A stretch of DNA of 64,000 nucleotides from Cocos nucifera (lineage: Eukaryota; Streptophyta; Magnoliopsida; Arecales; Arecaceae), in NCBI GenBank assembly GCA_006176705.1, contig QRFJ01004183.1:1-64000 (forward strand), read 5' to 3'. Positions within the stretch are counted from its first letter, which is position 1. Every line of letters begins with the position of its first letter. Position numbers and translations under genes: made by a program. Below, piece by piece: positions 46,801 through 61,996 of the stretch. The notes below the pieces were generated by a model, which was not told the origin of the DNA, did not search any database, and was given only the letters and a program-made list of their open reading frames with translations.

Positions 46801-49800
46801 CTTACTGCTTCATATATACCTTAACCTCCAACAAACCGAAAGAATGGAAATAACATCAGAGTGCCATCTTAGTGATATACTTTGTATAGCATGAAAACTG
46901 TGCGAGCATCTTATAGAACCTTAAGCATATAACTTTGTTTACCTTCATCACATTTACGATCATTGTTCTATTTCACGGTAATATATGGAGCTTGATTAAT
47001 GGATTACAAAAATAACCTATCCTAAGCCATTCTCAAAAAGACCGTACAATTTATATGAAAACAAGTTAGGCACCAACTGTAGTTGTGCAGATATGTTCCC
47101 GTTTTAAAGCTTGTAAAATTGACTGAAAATCCAGACTCACAAAACTTTTATTATTTGTTGAACAAATTCATTTATTTAGAGAATATGCTGCTTATATAAT
47201 AAGCATTAACAATGCATACCTGTCGACAACCGACTTAGGTGTCTTGTCATGCTCCCAAAACCTCCAAAAGAAACAGGTGATTGAATACCACTGGCGTCAC
47301 CAACCTACATTGAACTATTAGTGAAAAGTCACAATGGGTGAAAGTTTCATTAGTTAGTTTTTTGTGGATGATGTAAAATACCTGAATGATACGATCAAAT
47401 GCTGCAGGCAGTGGGCTGTAACCAATTAACAAGAGAGATTTCAGAGAAAATAAATGTCACAATAGTCTCTTATTTGGGAGCTTATTAAGCCCAGAACATG
47501 GCACGACATGTATGATGCATATACATAACAACTCAATTATACATACATATACTAAAGGTGTTAAAATTGTAGGAGCCTTCAATACCTGGCAATAAATGCT
47601 GTATGAAAATTCAAGTTATGGAATCTAATTTCATGACTTTTTCATTTTTATATGTATTAGCACTAACTTCAAAAACAATTGATGAAAGAATTATAAATTT
47701 AAAAAGTCAAAAAGTAGTATGATGAATGAAACACTGAATTCAGATGTATCAATACACAATGACAGGCTATATATTTACTTCTTACAGGTTGCATCCCCAC
47801 TATTCATATCAGCATAATGTACTTAAGGTTTTTATTCAAAACTATGTCTTGAACATATTATGAGCTCCCTTATATGCATGGGTCCACAAACGCCACATGC
47901 TGAAAACATGCAAGGAGAGAGCACTAAATAAGTTGGTCATGTTTGCAGCAATGTCAGGCAACACGTGGATATAATCTGTGCATTACAAGCTACGTCAGCT
48001 AAACAGCAAAATCCTTGTGTAGGTGTTATGCATTTGTCAATTCCAGGCTACACGTGGACACATAAACTGTGCACGCTACATATGTCAGGCAAGCATGCAA
48101 AATCTCTATGCGGGAGTTATATGGTTTTTATGCTTTTTAAGTGGATTGCATGGGCTAGTACATGGTCCTACTCAAAAACTTTGAGTCCACAGACATTAGG
48201 TAGTGGCATCAGAGGGCATAAAATACATAGGGCGCCAGATATGTGATTAGACGATAGCATGGTCAAGTGATAGGAATAGGATTTGACTGTTATCTGGACA
48301 CTCATGTCCAGCTCCAAAGATATATGTGAGATACATATCCTAGCCGGATATATATCAGATGCGGATACTAATGAAGTACTCTGTCAGCCACTTTTAAAGG
48401 TTGGAAGAGAGTTAATTTCTTCTAACGATGAGTTTGAACCTCTATTCGAAGTTAGGAGTCAATATTTGTTGCTTTTAGAGACTAGTCAAGGATGTATGTG
48501 TCGAAACAAACATGGTAAAACATTATTTTCCTTAAATTCTTAAGTTAATCACTTAATTAGGAAGTTTGAATTGAAAACACAAATTGAAAATCTCAACAAA
48601 CAAAAATCTTTTAATATTTAATATTTAAACATATATTTTACCCTATAATTTTAATATAATATATAAAAGTATATAATTTTAACATAATTTAGTTAAAATT
48701 TTATTTTATCCTATGAATCTCCATGTAAGGAACTCTGAAGGCATGTGTTTAGTCCCATATTAGCTATGCACTAGGTAGATCTTGGATACTTATACAAGAT
48801 CAAGGAACCCAAATAATACCTTCTAGTTTTTTTAGGTGAGATTCTGGGTTGTTACATAGGATATCAAAGTAGACTCGGTCCATAGCCCATGTGGACTAAC
48901 AAACATGACAACACAAGCCCATTAGGACTGACCACGAGCCAATCATAGTGTTTGCGATTAGATTTGTGGTACTTATGAATGGATTTACACAAGAGGACCC
49001 TTAGCCTGGCAAGGACACCGAAGCCTAAACGTGGGAGTATGTGAGGATCCATGCAAGCATGTGTTTAGTCCCACATCGGCTATGCATTGGATAAATCTTG
49101 AGCACTTACAAGATTTTAAATCCCATGGGACAGGGGCATCCCAGTTTTTGTCCGGAATGGGACGCTCCGCATCCCGTCGCATCCCAATGGCCGTCCCGAT
49201 CAAGCGTCCCGTCATATCAAAATAATTTAGCCTATGAATTGCTTTAGTTGTGTAGCGTGTATCAAGTCAAAAGCTTGATTCCTCAAAAGATAGGTACCAT
49301 GTACTTGATGTTCCACACTTGTACTATTGTAGATTTGAATTTTTTTTAAATTTATACTAGAGTGTGACAAGCACGAAGACCAAAGTTACAGAATCTAGAT
49401 GCAGGTTCTGCCTGGTGCAATTGGACCACATCAAATCCTATGGTCCATAACACGCCATGCTAGCCCTTCAATCTCGCCAATTCTCGATTGCGCGCTATCC
49501 ACCGTGCATCTGCAAGCCTTCCTATCGTGCCAATTCCCAATTGCATGCTATCCACCATGCATCTGCTAGCCCATCTGTCTTGCCAATTCCCAATTGCGCA
49601 CTATCCACCATGCATATGCTTTGGGATTTGCCTTGGCTCACATGGCTTGGATTTGACGTCGGGCTCGATCAGCGAGAACCTTCTATATCAAAGCCCGAAG
49701 ACCCCGAGCTCTTTTTCCACCCCCTCCGATGCTCTCTCCTCCCTCCTTCTCCATCCATTGGCTTGGCTACTCGTCGGAACTCCGACGGCCTCCTTCCTCT

Positions 49801-52800
49801 CTCCTCTCTTCTCCCCTAGTTGTCCTTCCTCCCCCATACCCTGCTCTCAAAAAATGGGAATCGAAGGGAGAAGACCATGCTCCCTCCAGCGATGATGCCA
49901 ATGCTGACGCCGATGCACCATCGAAAAAAGAGGTCGGTGTTTTGTTCCTTCATTCTTCTCCCCTTCCGACAGCCCATTTGCAATCGGCAATGAGAAAACA
50001 ATTAGGGCACAACCGGGACGGTCATACCAATGCCTGATATGACTAGGATGATGACGAGATGGTAGGGACGAAGGCCAAAAATTTGTTTCGGGGTCCCGCA
50101 CCTATCCCTGGTGCCGAAATCCCAAAGGAATGGGACGGGACGGCCAGGATAGCCTCCATTCTACCAGGACTTAAATCCTTAGGCACTTATATAGGGCCAA
50201 GGAACCCAAATAATACCTTCTGACTTTTGGGTGAAGTTCTGGGTTTTACACTATCCCTTTTTCTCTCTTGCTAAGTCAGATAGTTGGACATGCGTCCGAA
50301 TCCAATACTTGGACATACAACACTAATTTCACCAAAGATGGAGCAATTGTGCATATATTGTGTTATACCTAATGCCAAATAACAATCAGAATTAAGGTTT
50401 TGTTGTACCGATCGATAGCATGCCATACTGAACATATCATAGCACACCATACCGATACTGAATTGTATGTAGTCTCATACCATATTGACACTCGATATGC
50501 CTTGCTGTCTCATACCGTACCACATAACAATACCATAATAGGATGGTACTGGTAGAAGGTCCGTTACCACGATGATGAACCTTGATCAGAATAACTTTTT
50601 CCTAAATAATCAATCCGTCACATGATAGTCTAAACGTAGCATGCCAAGCTCCTACAAAGCTCACATGTACAAATAGGCTAAGCTAATAAGTCATTGGAGA
50701 GCTCTTTGGTTTTGTTGGTATTGGCTATCCATTGTGGGAATAATAATCAATTTTCCATCTTCAAAAAATGTAAATATTGTTTGAAGAAGATTCAAACAAT
50801 TCAAACTGGTCGACCGAGGTTTGAGAATTAATTGATGTTAAATTAAGTAAAGGTTCTACCAAGGTGTTGTGTGATAGTCACATTGAGAGAGTCAAGGCAA
50901 AACTATGCAAGATAACAATTATAGCTGAAAGTTGCACGAATAAGACTGTTGGAAAAATAAGTACATAGGCAAAAGATGAGCATAGCAAAGATGAGGGTAC
51001 TAAGGGATAAAACTTAAGACCAACCACACAAACAAGGAAGTTTGGGGAAGTCTGGAAATAGCACTAACAGAGAATATTTTTTGAATAAAGAGAAATGGAT
51101 TGGAATGTTCAACAGAGAAAAATGGCATTTGTGGAGAGAGGAACATAAGTACAGTAAGGGAGAAGAAAGTGGTGCATGCCTAAAACTATTGATGAAGGTA
51201 GCGAGAAAGATTTTAAAAGGTTGGTTGAAATGAATGACAGGGAAGAACTCTGAAACCTAATCCTAAGAGCTAGAGTTTATGCTATTCTAATGTAGGGTCA
51301 GATAGACACAAAAATACTAGAAGCAAAGGTAAGATGGAAGAGGATACAAAGACTAGATGCAATTTAGCTAATTCAATTCAGGTTTGCCTTCTTTATAAAC
51401 CAATAACAAGTAGCCTAACATACGTCAATAGGTACATGTGTCCTTACATGCATACTTACATATTTAGTCTTCTTAAGAAGCAAAGAAAAGCAATCAGCTT
51501 TGGAAGCGAAACAGGGCAAGAGAGATGATTTTGGTTCCCTAAATGACATTAGTCCCAAAAATAAGGGTTGTTCTTATTAAAATAAATCTAGGATCCAAAT
51601 TTTAACTGAAGGAGAGATGAAAGTCCATTAGTAACCTTCCAAGGTGAATCCAAAATGAACTAGAAAAGCCCAGATGAATGCAATAGATTGTCGACCACCG
51701 TTAACCACTTGGAGAATGAACAGGTGGCTACTTCAATGAATCTGACATCACCAGAGGAATCGTGGAGAATCTGATGCAAATCCCTAAGATTTAACTGGGA
51801 TCTGGGATCTCTGGTGATGATTTGCTGAGAAGTGACAAGAGTGAATAGAATTTCTGTGAGAAAGTATAGATGGAGAGAAGGGTATGAATTTGTTATCTTT
51901 GATGCAATAATCAAATAAAATTTGAGAAATTAGATACAAAATGCTGCGTTACTTTACTATTAAAGTGAAAATGTCCCATATGGTTATAACAGGCAGAAGC
52001 CCTCATGCACAGTATGTCCAGACAATACAAGCAAAAACAATGTATAAACTATATATGCATGTGTTGGAATATGTTATACACTATGAACATCAAAACAAAA
52101 AATGTCCATTCCAATATCCTAGCCATCTGGTTCTTTACCTGTCACGATAAGTAGGGAAGATACCAAAGATGACTCTTAATATTTCCAACTGGTCAAGAGA
52201 TACACCCTGTTGGAGAAAATTATAATATATATGTATGTCAATGGCAGGATAGAGAGAATAGAAGGGAAGAAAAATGCGTTAATATGTTAGAATTCACAAA
52301 GATAAAGCTAATTTAGAAGCCAAAAATGATGACAAATTGACTTTAGTTTAAGATGAGAGTCATATTCTTTCTTCATTGTCAAAGGTGCACTAAATTGACT
52401 GTTGACTTACAATCCGGAAAATGACCTCCCTCCAGATCATTAGTATGGCGATACTATTAAACCTATAACACATTAGGAAAGAGGCTGACTTTCAAGTCTA
52501 CAATGCTTCAGTCACAAGATGTAAACACACATATTCCTCAATTATGGACCCTCCTCTAAACCATGGTGTACCGTGTAACAGAAATATTGACCATTATCTG
52601 CCCAGTCAAGCCATCGACTCAGTTTTTTGGAATAAACTAATAGCAAAACTTGGGTCTTAAAATTCTCGAACTGTTGTCTTTGCCTTCTGCTGAATGCCTT
52701 GAAAGCATTTACCTTTACATCAACTGTAACATCCGATAGGTTCAGCAGCTTATGCAAACTCAGTCTTTTGCAGATCCATCACATGGCCACCAATTAATTT

Positions 52801-55800
52801 TTTTAACTTTAAGTTGCATGTAAAACCACTGAAAAATTATATTTGCTCAATACCATGAGATCAGAGAGGTGTAGTTCACTGTGTATCTTTGTATCACCAA
52901 AGCACAAAATCATATATAATTACTCAAAGATGAAGTAAATTATATGTGATCCAGAGAAAGCCTACCCTGAACAAACTTTAAAGACTCTAGACCCAGTTTA
53001 TATTGAAAAGGAACATCACAAGACTTCCAAGAATAAGGGAATGGGAGACCTTAAAAGGTCTCCTCAATACCATAACATGAGGATAAGCATACTTAACGAA
53101 TCAAAGGATCAAGCACTCACCTGATAAGCTGGTAAAAGATCCCAATAGTCCTCTAGAAGCTCTTCCAACTTTGGTGCCCCCGGATGTGCATCAGTATAAG
53201 TGAACAAGTAAGTTGTCCGATCTGTAGGACCAGAACCAGCAGGAAAAGCCTGTAAAATTATCTAAATCATACTGAGAAACATCCAGACCAACCAAAGTAG
53301 AGCAGGAATCTATCACATAAAGCATAATTCTTTCGCAATAAAATTGAAGTGACACCCTAATTTACATACGAAGAAATGCATACATGTTGAATCAGCATAA
53401 TGCATAGGAATAAAGAAGAAATATACTTCAATATGACCCCATTTTATTTTATTTTGCAGGATCATCCAGTAGTCAGGATCACATCTAGGATCAGCATTTA
53501 GTGAAATGAATGAAAGAATATGGACAAAAACATGTCTTCCTTCCCCTGGTTATTATATAAAGTTTATTTTAAAATCAAAACTGAAATTACCTCCCAGAAG
53601 TATTGTACTTCTGAATCTCGAACCTTCTTCACAGATGAATTACTGAAAATAATATCACTTGATGTGTTCTCATTGAAACCACGAGAACAAGTGCCAACAA
53701 CAAGGCAGACCCCATCTGGCTTTCTGCCAGATCTTATCTGCAAACCAATAAACAGGAAAAAGTTATTGAATTAAGAACAGATTCAGGAAGTAAATACAAC
53801 TCTACACTGTACATGTATCTCTGTAATGTACATCAAAAGATATAAACCACAACCATAACCAACAAGTCTTTTCCCAAAAATGTGGTGTTCGTTTCATGAA
53901 TCCTTATTCACCAATCATTCCTGTCAAGGTTTGTATTTGTTGTTAATGCAAGATCTCCAATAGGTGCCTCAAATGGGGTAGCCCATAAAGAATCACAGCC
54001 ATCTGTAACCCAATTATTTTCTGATGCAAATAAAGTAGTATCTATCCTTGATAAAAAAACTCCACTAAGATTCATCACATTTTTGTCCGAGAGTATATTA
54101 TATATCATTACTTGGAAGAAAAAAAGGAACAAATTGTTATTTTGATGTCAAGTGGAGTGGCAACCATCGAGAATAGGAATTGCCAATTTAAGTCTTAGGT
54201 GTGATGAAGTTTCTAGACAAAGGTCTAGTGAAGCTACATAAAAAAAAAAAAAAAGGCAAATAGCAGATAGTGATCTATCATGTCATCATGAGAGGAATAT
54301 ACACATATAAGCTGTGCCGATATTGGGGCCCATACCGCTCAGCTGGCGGCATAGTTCGTTATGCCCCTATTGCATTCCATGCCCGGTCCAAACCGGCACA
54401 GCAGAAGGATAGTGGGGAAGAGGGAGAACCAGAGAATAGAAGAGAGAGGGAGGGAGAGGGCGGGAAGGCTGGTGGTGGCCACAAAGGCCCTCAGATGATC
54501 AGAGGAGCAGGGAAGAGGAAGAATCGAGAGAGGAAAAAAGAGAGAGGAGAGGAGGGAGAGGGAGGAAAGGAGCAAGAGAGGATAAAGAGGCCGACAGTGG
54601 CTGCTGGAGGGCTATGGATAGCAGGATCTCCCTCCCCAGCCTCCTGCGGATCACCCCTATTTCGATCGATTCTTTTACTTTTTTGCCGATTCACAGGAGG
54701 CCAGAGAGGGAGATCCGGCTGCCCGCGGCCCTCCAGCTGCCACCACCAGCCTTCGCCTCCTCTCCTACTCCTTCCCTCCCTCTCCCTCCTTCCCCCCGCT
54801 CTCTCTCTCTATATATATATTTTTCTCTCTTCGACAGCCTCAGCAGACCTTCGGTGGCCTCCCCAAGCTCTCTCTCCTTCCCTTACCCCTGTCTCTCTCT
54901 TTTCCTCTCTTCCTTCTCCCTTCCCCCATTCTTGTCGGTTTTTTGTTTCGAATGCCAAAACCGTCCCAATCGGCTGCCAATACAGTTCAGCATGCCCCAA
55001 ATTGAGCAGTTCCAAACAATCCACCGAATTTTTATATATAAGACAAAACTTATTTTGTTGAAGAAGTTAGAAGTGAAAAGTAAAGTTGAAGAATCAAATT
55101 GCATAATTAGCAAAGACCCTTCAAAGTCACCATTATTCAGCCCTGTTGCATAATTTCATATTTCAAGCTCTGTTGCATCCAAATTTGTGCATTCAGGGGA
55201 CATGAGAATTTTGTTGTCCATTATTCAACTGTTATTAACTACTAGTTATCACTTACTAGCATCAGTGAGATCATTTCTCATGAAAAGGAGTTATTAGGCC
55301 TCTCCCAGGCTCATATACAGACAGGCTCAAACTGTATACTAGCTGTCATAAGTGACTAGCCATTGCTGAGCAATGTAGTCAATTGACTAACCATCGTGGT
55401 CAATCCACACCTGAGACATAGTTGTAGCGCAGATATGTGTGCATGTGCATGTGTCACCTTGCCAACGAACCAAAATCTCAGCTAACTCTCTCTCTTCAAT
55501 TGGAGTCGCAAATAATCTCTAAAGATGGAAGGATCACAGCCACCCATCTTTCCCCTTGCATGCAATGTATGTGTCAAAATCTAGTCTTTGATAAAGTGTA
55601 CATGAGCTAGTGAAACCAAGGAATGTTGAGCTAACCCGAACTAGGTGGTTCGGCCTGTATTGAATCAAACCAATGCTGAACCTAGATGGTTTGGCTAATA
55701 AAATCCCTCGCTTCCCCCTGGTTCAAACTAGAGCCTTTGAAGGCTCTCCCATCCACTCTCTCCATCTCACTAGTGCTCTCTTCATCAGACAATAATTCAA

Positions 55801-58800
55801 GGTAAGCCTCCCTCCTCCCTCTCTCTCTCGGTCCCCGTCATCAGATCAGGATGGCTCAAAGCTACTTCAAGCCCTCGCAAAGTCCTAGCTTCCCTCTGTT
55901 TTCCTCCCTCTCCCCCTCCTCTCTATTTTGGTACACTCCAAAATGGTACAGTACAGACCCATATTGTACTGAACCAGTTGTTGGCTGGTACGAGCTCTGG
56001 TATTGGTCCAGAACCTTGGGTGAAGCTCATTATGTACCGAATTCTCACCACATTTTTTTTTTATTTTTGTCTCATCTCCTATCTTCTCTACTAATTTTTG
56101 TTTTCTTTTATTGTTGTCTCGCTATCTATCCTTTAAGGGATCTTGTTATGCTGGTGCTACATATCTACACTCTAGAAAGCAAAGGCTGAAATTGGACATT
56201 TTCAATTCCTACAAGAAGCAGCAAGACTAGTTTGTCCGGTGTTTGACCCATCCAATTCAAACAAATTTAAGATGATTGGTTTCAAAGGATGCAGAATGCA
56301 TTACTCTCAAAATTATTTTTCTTGGATAAATAAGACACTTGATAGATTGTCCATGAAACAACTTCTTGAATCATTAAGTAATATGAAGGCAACCAAGGCA
56401 TGGTCAACTGTAAGGTCATCAAGTAATCGCAATAAGTATATACGCCACTTATGGCACAGAAATCTATGAAAATTTGGCCCTGTTGCACAAGGCAATATAC
56501 AATGAGGTTGCTATGTTTTTGGCATTTGCAGGTCATATCAAGAGAATTCAACTCCCTAGACCACCCCATTCATCAAGGATAAAGTATTAGGAGAAAATCC
56601 TGGTAGCCAAAAACAAACAATGTCACAACTATCACTTCAAGAAACCTCTGATAGTGCTTTCTTGAGACCTTATCTTCTATGTCCTCAAATTCATGGGCTT
56701 TGATAGCACACGGATCAGTCCTCCTTCCTAAGAGTAAGCTCCCACGCACTAAATGATTTGAAAGAGTCAAGTCCTACAAGCTTCTATGTACTTTCAAAAC
56801 AAGCCACTTTTGCAATATGTGGCCCACTGTAACAAATAACTGCAAGGAAAAATTATGCCTAAAGTAAAAACAACTATACCGAATTTAAATCTAAGAACTC
56901 GAAATCTTCTCTATGAATATAAGAACTGACTGCCATGTACATAATTTTATGGTGATATGTCATCTTACTAAGGTTGGAAATTGACATACATAATTCCATC
57001 AAATCGTAAGCATATGAAAAAATTCACCTGCTTCACCACTGGAGAGAAATTACCCATTGAATCAACAACCAGACGTGATGACAAAACATCACCATCAGTG
57101 AATTGCAGAACCTGAGGATTATAATCAACATGTTACTATCTGATGAAGTAAAGATACTTATAAAATGTTTCAAATGGCATGAAAGTTAATTAAGTACAGA
57201 AATTAGAGAATAGGCAGGATAGGAAAATGAATGCAAGAAATTAACATTCAAAATTTGGAAGTATATAAGCATGAGTATAACAGTTATCATTCCAATATAT
57301 AGGTTATCACTGGGTATAATTCTTAAGACAAAGAACAAAGAAAACACTATCTTCGTTATGGTCAATCTGCTTGCCTGTCATGAATCTCAAGACATGGTAC
57401 CTTATTGAGGAGGTGACCTACTATTCTGCCTATTCTCAAGATTTTTTTTTTTTTTTTCATTTACAAATCTGACTGATCATTATTCCGTTGTTATTCTACT
57501 CCATGAATCCACTTGGAGTTTTTCTTCTTTCTTCTCAACCTACAGCACCCCTCCAGCTTCCTTCAATCCTTCTTCTCTAGCTTTAGGGTGACCCTCCTAA
57601 ATGACCTACAATCATGCACACTTATCATCATTACCTGCAGGCATATCAAGACTTCTATAATACACTGAGTGTTCCTCATGAGAGTTCTACTACGTTTTTC
57701 CAATGCATCCCCCCCTAGCCACTTGTTTAATCTCACTGGCAGGATAAACCTATTCCACTTTATCCCAAAGCGTACATGATGCCCAGCTTATTTTCTTGTT
57801 TAAGCGTTGGTTCCTGCACTCCACAGTTTTATGCTCTCTGGATGGTCATTCATGTCCTTCACAGGTAAAGTATCTATATTGAGGCAATTTAGCACCTCAA
57901 GCAAGTAGTAATGGTTGAGAAACTGAACACCTTTCATTAGACACAGTGGGGATCTTGTCACTCTTCCTATAAGGAAATTCTCCATTGGCAGCAAGCATTT
58001 CCATATATATAGAGATAGATCAATATTTAGATGGTCTGTGTAATGCTGCAAAGCTTATCTAGTTGCCGGAAATGTCACCAAAAGCACATTATCAATTATA
58101 AATAGATCATCAACCCTGAAGTGCAGATGATCACACCGGCCATTGATTGTTGTTGTTGTTCCCTGATAAATCGGATGTGAAGTACGCATAGCTTCACAAT
58201 ATTAGGTCTACATGCAGCTTGTTTCTATACTCTTGCAATTGTGCTTTGCCAACCCAACCACACTATCATATGCTAAGTAGGATTACTTTGTGTAATTAAG
58301 TGATTATACTTGTAATTAAGTCCTCCTCCAGTGGCACCACAGTATCAGCGTTTTATGATGACTAAAGATTATAATTGGGATGCTTTGATTTCGCACATAT
58401 AAGACATCTTCATCATCAACTTGTGATAAGATACCTTGGCCATTTACACCTTTATGAGCCTTATGGTATTCTTTTTTGTTCCTTAAGGGGTTTATATGCA
58501 GAACAGCATTGCACGTTGAATAAATTAGCCATGCTTGCTTGATCAATACCACATGTTGGTACATCAGTGGAACTTCATCCTTTTTATGTTTGGTCACTAC
58601 TAAGTATCACCAGATTGCTGTTGATTTTATACGCCCAACCACACCTTTTAGGACCTTGTGCGTCTAATACCCTCTTGAGCTACTTTACTGATTTCCCATG
58701 CTCTGTTCACTGCATTACTATTTAGCATTTACCCAATCTTCATTGCTATCAATGAGAGTTGCATTTGCTCGCTTTACTCTATCATGAGGCATCAAAGGAG

Positions 58801-59931
58801 CTCAAAGCCCTTGCGAATGCTACTTGAGCTAGTGATTACATTGGACAACAGAAGAACTCCTTGTAACATAAGGGGAGAAATTAGTAAAAGAAAAATAGAC
58901 GGTAAATGGAAATTAAATGTATTAAAGGTTGATGGTCATAAGATATCATGACACAATTTATTTCCTTATTTCACATATCAAATAAAAAAAATGGAAAGAA
59001 CAATAACAAGGATATGGTCTAAAAGTCGAGTCTTGCCATAGAGATAAATAATGTGCATGGAGAATAAGAGAACCTGCATGCTTGACAATGAGCAGACATC
59101 TTTAAAAAACTGAAATATTGTATACAAAGTTCACATATCACATGGAGAAAGTACTGCAAATAGTGGCAATCAAAATTTTAGCAGTACTGCTTTGAATAGT
59201 ACATATCTGAATATAGATGGATAAACAAATATATTATTAGAATTGAAATGCATGTGAAATGGTTGACTTACCGCTGCATCATTATAGATGCGTATGCTAG
59301 ACAAACATTTGCCCTCAAAAACTATTCCACCTAAGGAAACAAAACGTTTCTTCATGATCTCCAAAAGTTTAGCTGGCCTGCACCCATAGGGTGGATATCA
59401 TGTGACGTGATCACCTGAAGTCCATATCTTCCATTTATCTATTTCTCTTTTCTATTGCACCTAATCTATAAAATCTTTAATACATCTCAGAAAGATAGCC
59501 TTTACATTTACATTCTGGGTACCATTTCAGAAATCAAGTAGATGCATTACATAATTAAAGGCATGCAATATTTAAATAACATTCACACATTTCGTTATAA
59601 GGAAAATCACTAAATAAACCACAAAAGTAGATATCACCCTTTCAAGAACCTTTGAAAAATTCAACTTCAACGTACCAACCAAGATGAAAAGGTGCTCATT
59701 GTAAAATGTTCCTCTACCAAAATATATGTACTTCATGCTCAGGGTTTCAGCCATTGGTTTTATAATCATGAAGTGATTTGAACCATAACAACATGATACA
59801 GTTCACAGCTTTGGTAATTAACTTCCCCTACAAACCTGACATGTTATATTGGATTAAGACTTTGCACTGATAATTTATGAAATGCTTGTTATAACATTCT
59901 GAAGTTTTAAGTTTGTTTCTTCACTCACATT

Positions 59932-60011
<80 letters not shown>

Positions 60012-61955
60012 GACTGAGCTTCGTTCGATCGGAGCCTAGCCTACATCCGGTCGGATCCCCGACCGTTCGATCAGCACACATCTTCGAGCGTACGCCTGAA
60101 AAGGCGCGCCGACTGATAAAAAAGGCACCTGCACCTAAAAAAATTCAAAAAAAAAAACAGGCTTGCTGCTTGAAAAAAAAATTAGAAAAAAATATCTGAA
60201 AAAAGCCTGAAAAAAATTCAGGAAAAAAAAATAGACATGTTTTTTTCAGCTTTTTTTTCATTTTTTTCATTTTTTTTTTTTTTTTTTGGCCTGGAGGCAT
60301 GTGAAGGCGCCTTTAGGTGCCTCAAGACCTACCTCCAGGTCTTGAAAAAAAATCTAAAAAAATAAAAAAAACTAAAAAATATAGGCACCCTTCGGTTTAG
60401 TTTTTTTATTTTTCAGGCATTTTTTCAGCCCTGTAGAAAAAAAAAATTTTGCCTAAAGGTACCTTTAGGCCCAAAAAATTGAAAAACAAATTCAAAAAAA
60501 AAACCCAGCACCTTGAGAAAGAAAAGAAAAGAAAAAAAACAGAGAGAGAGAGGGAAAGAAGGCGCCTTCCCCCCCCCCCTCTCTCTCTCTTCTTTTTTAG
60601 GTTTTTTTCTGAATTTTTTTCAGACTTTTTTCAGCTTCAGCTTTTTTTTTTCTAATTTTTTTCAGGCAGGTCTTTTTTTTCTCTTTTTTTCAAGTGCAGG
60701 CATTTTTTTTTTTCAGCCAGCGCATCTTTTCAGGCACGCGCTCAAAGATGTGCACCGATCGAACGGTCGGGGATCCGACCGGATGTAGGCTAGGCTCGGG
60801 TTAATCAGAGCCTAGTCTACCTCTCTCTCTCTCTCTCTCTCTCTCTTTATATATATATATAAGTTTATTATCTATTTTGGTCAAGGTTTGTTATACCATA
60901 CTGAACTAGATGGTACAAGCATACCGTACCATACCAGTTAGTACCTGTATGTGGTACAGGGGGTACACCAAACCAGCCAAGTACCTATATAGTAATAGGT
61001 TGGCACTAGTATCGGGCCCAATACCAAGACAGTGAACCTTGACTTTGGTTATGAAGCAAGACCATAGCCACCAAGCCTTATCCAATCTAACTCATTAGAG
61101 TTCTGGAAATATGTCCTTTGCAAAGAATTGAATTTTTCAAATCTTAGCTCATAATTTCCATATAGGCTAATTTCAAGAGGAGCGAAGAAGAATAAGGGCG
61201 TGTTTTATGTATGATAGAATTTTAGATCCTACAAGAATGTTGATTCTTGGATGTAATAAAATCACAATGAGAAAAAAGAAACATGAAATAACAAAGTCAA
61301 CAGCAGATTAACTTACGAAACTCCAAGATTAAGAATATCGTTCACCCAAATGTCACCCATCTTCTCAAATCCACATCTATTCTGCACAGGGAGCAAAAAG
61401 AGTAACAACAATATGATTAATGAATATAAGAGCTGATCACATCAGAGCAGTTAGCATAGAGGCACTAATTATTTTTGAAACATACAGGGTTGAATGTAAT
61501 TGCAATAATCTCCTCAATTTCTTCTTCTGACAGAATGCCAACTTGAACAAGTTCCCCAAGTTCTTTCCTTGAGATGTTCCACTCTTGTTCTCTCTATCAA
61601 AAGAAAAGGAAATCATATTAATATTTGGTAATAGAGATGACATGAGATAAACAAGTCATGAAATAGTGTAATGAGTATGAAAGCACCCCCTTAAGCAGGT
61701 TCCTTTCAACAATCCCAACTCGCAATCCTTTGGAAATGAGTGCTGTGGCAACAAATATACCCAAAGTGCCACCACAAACTAATACATCAAACCCATAGCT
61801 AAGTCGGTTGTCCTCGTCAAATTGTCCAGATGAACTGAAAATTCGAGATACGACTTCAGGAATTTTTCCTGTGTCTGCAACAGTCAAGTTCATATTAAAC
61901 TGATCGTCAGAAATATCCTGAAAAAATTGAGTTTCTATTATTAACACACGCACAT

Positions 61956-61996
<41 letters not shown>

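Noticed and set aside
54270..55061. 263-codon ORF as a gene
   Set aside because: Spans a low-complexity foldback in an intron; composition explains its length and no domain is seen.
60449..60788. Lys/Glu- and Phe/Ser-rich ORFs
   Set aside because: Translations of A-rich and T-rich arms of the inverted-repeat element.
61875..61921. TTTTTCAG acceptor as the start of cyclase exon 3
   Set aside because: Joining there puts exon 2's phase into a TGA stop; the downstream GTTGCAG acceptor keeps the frame.
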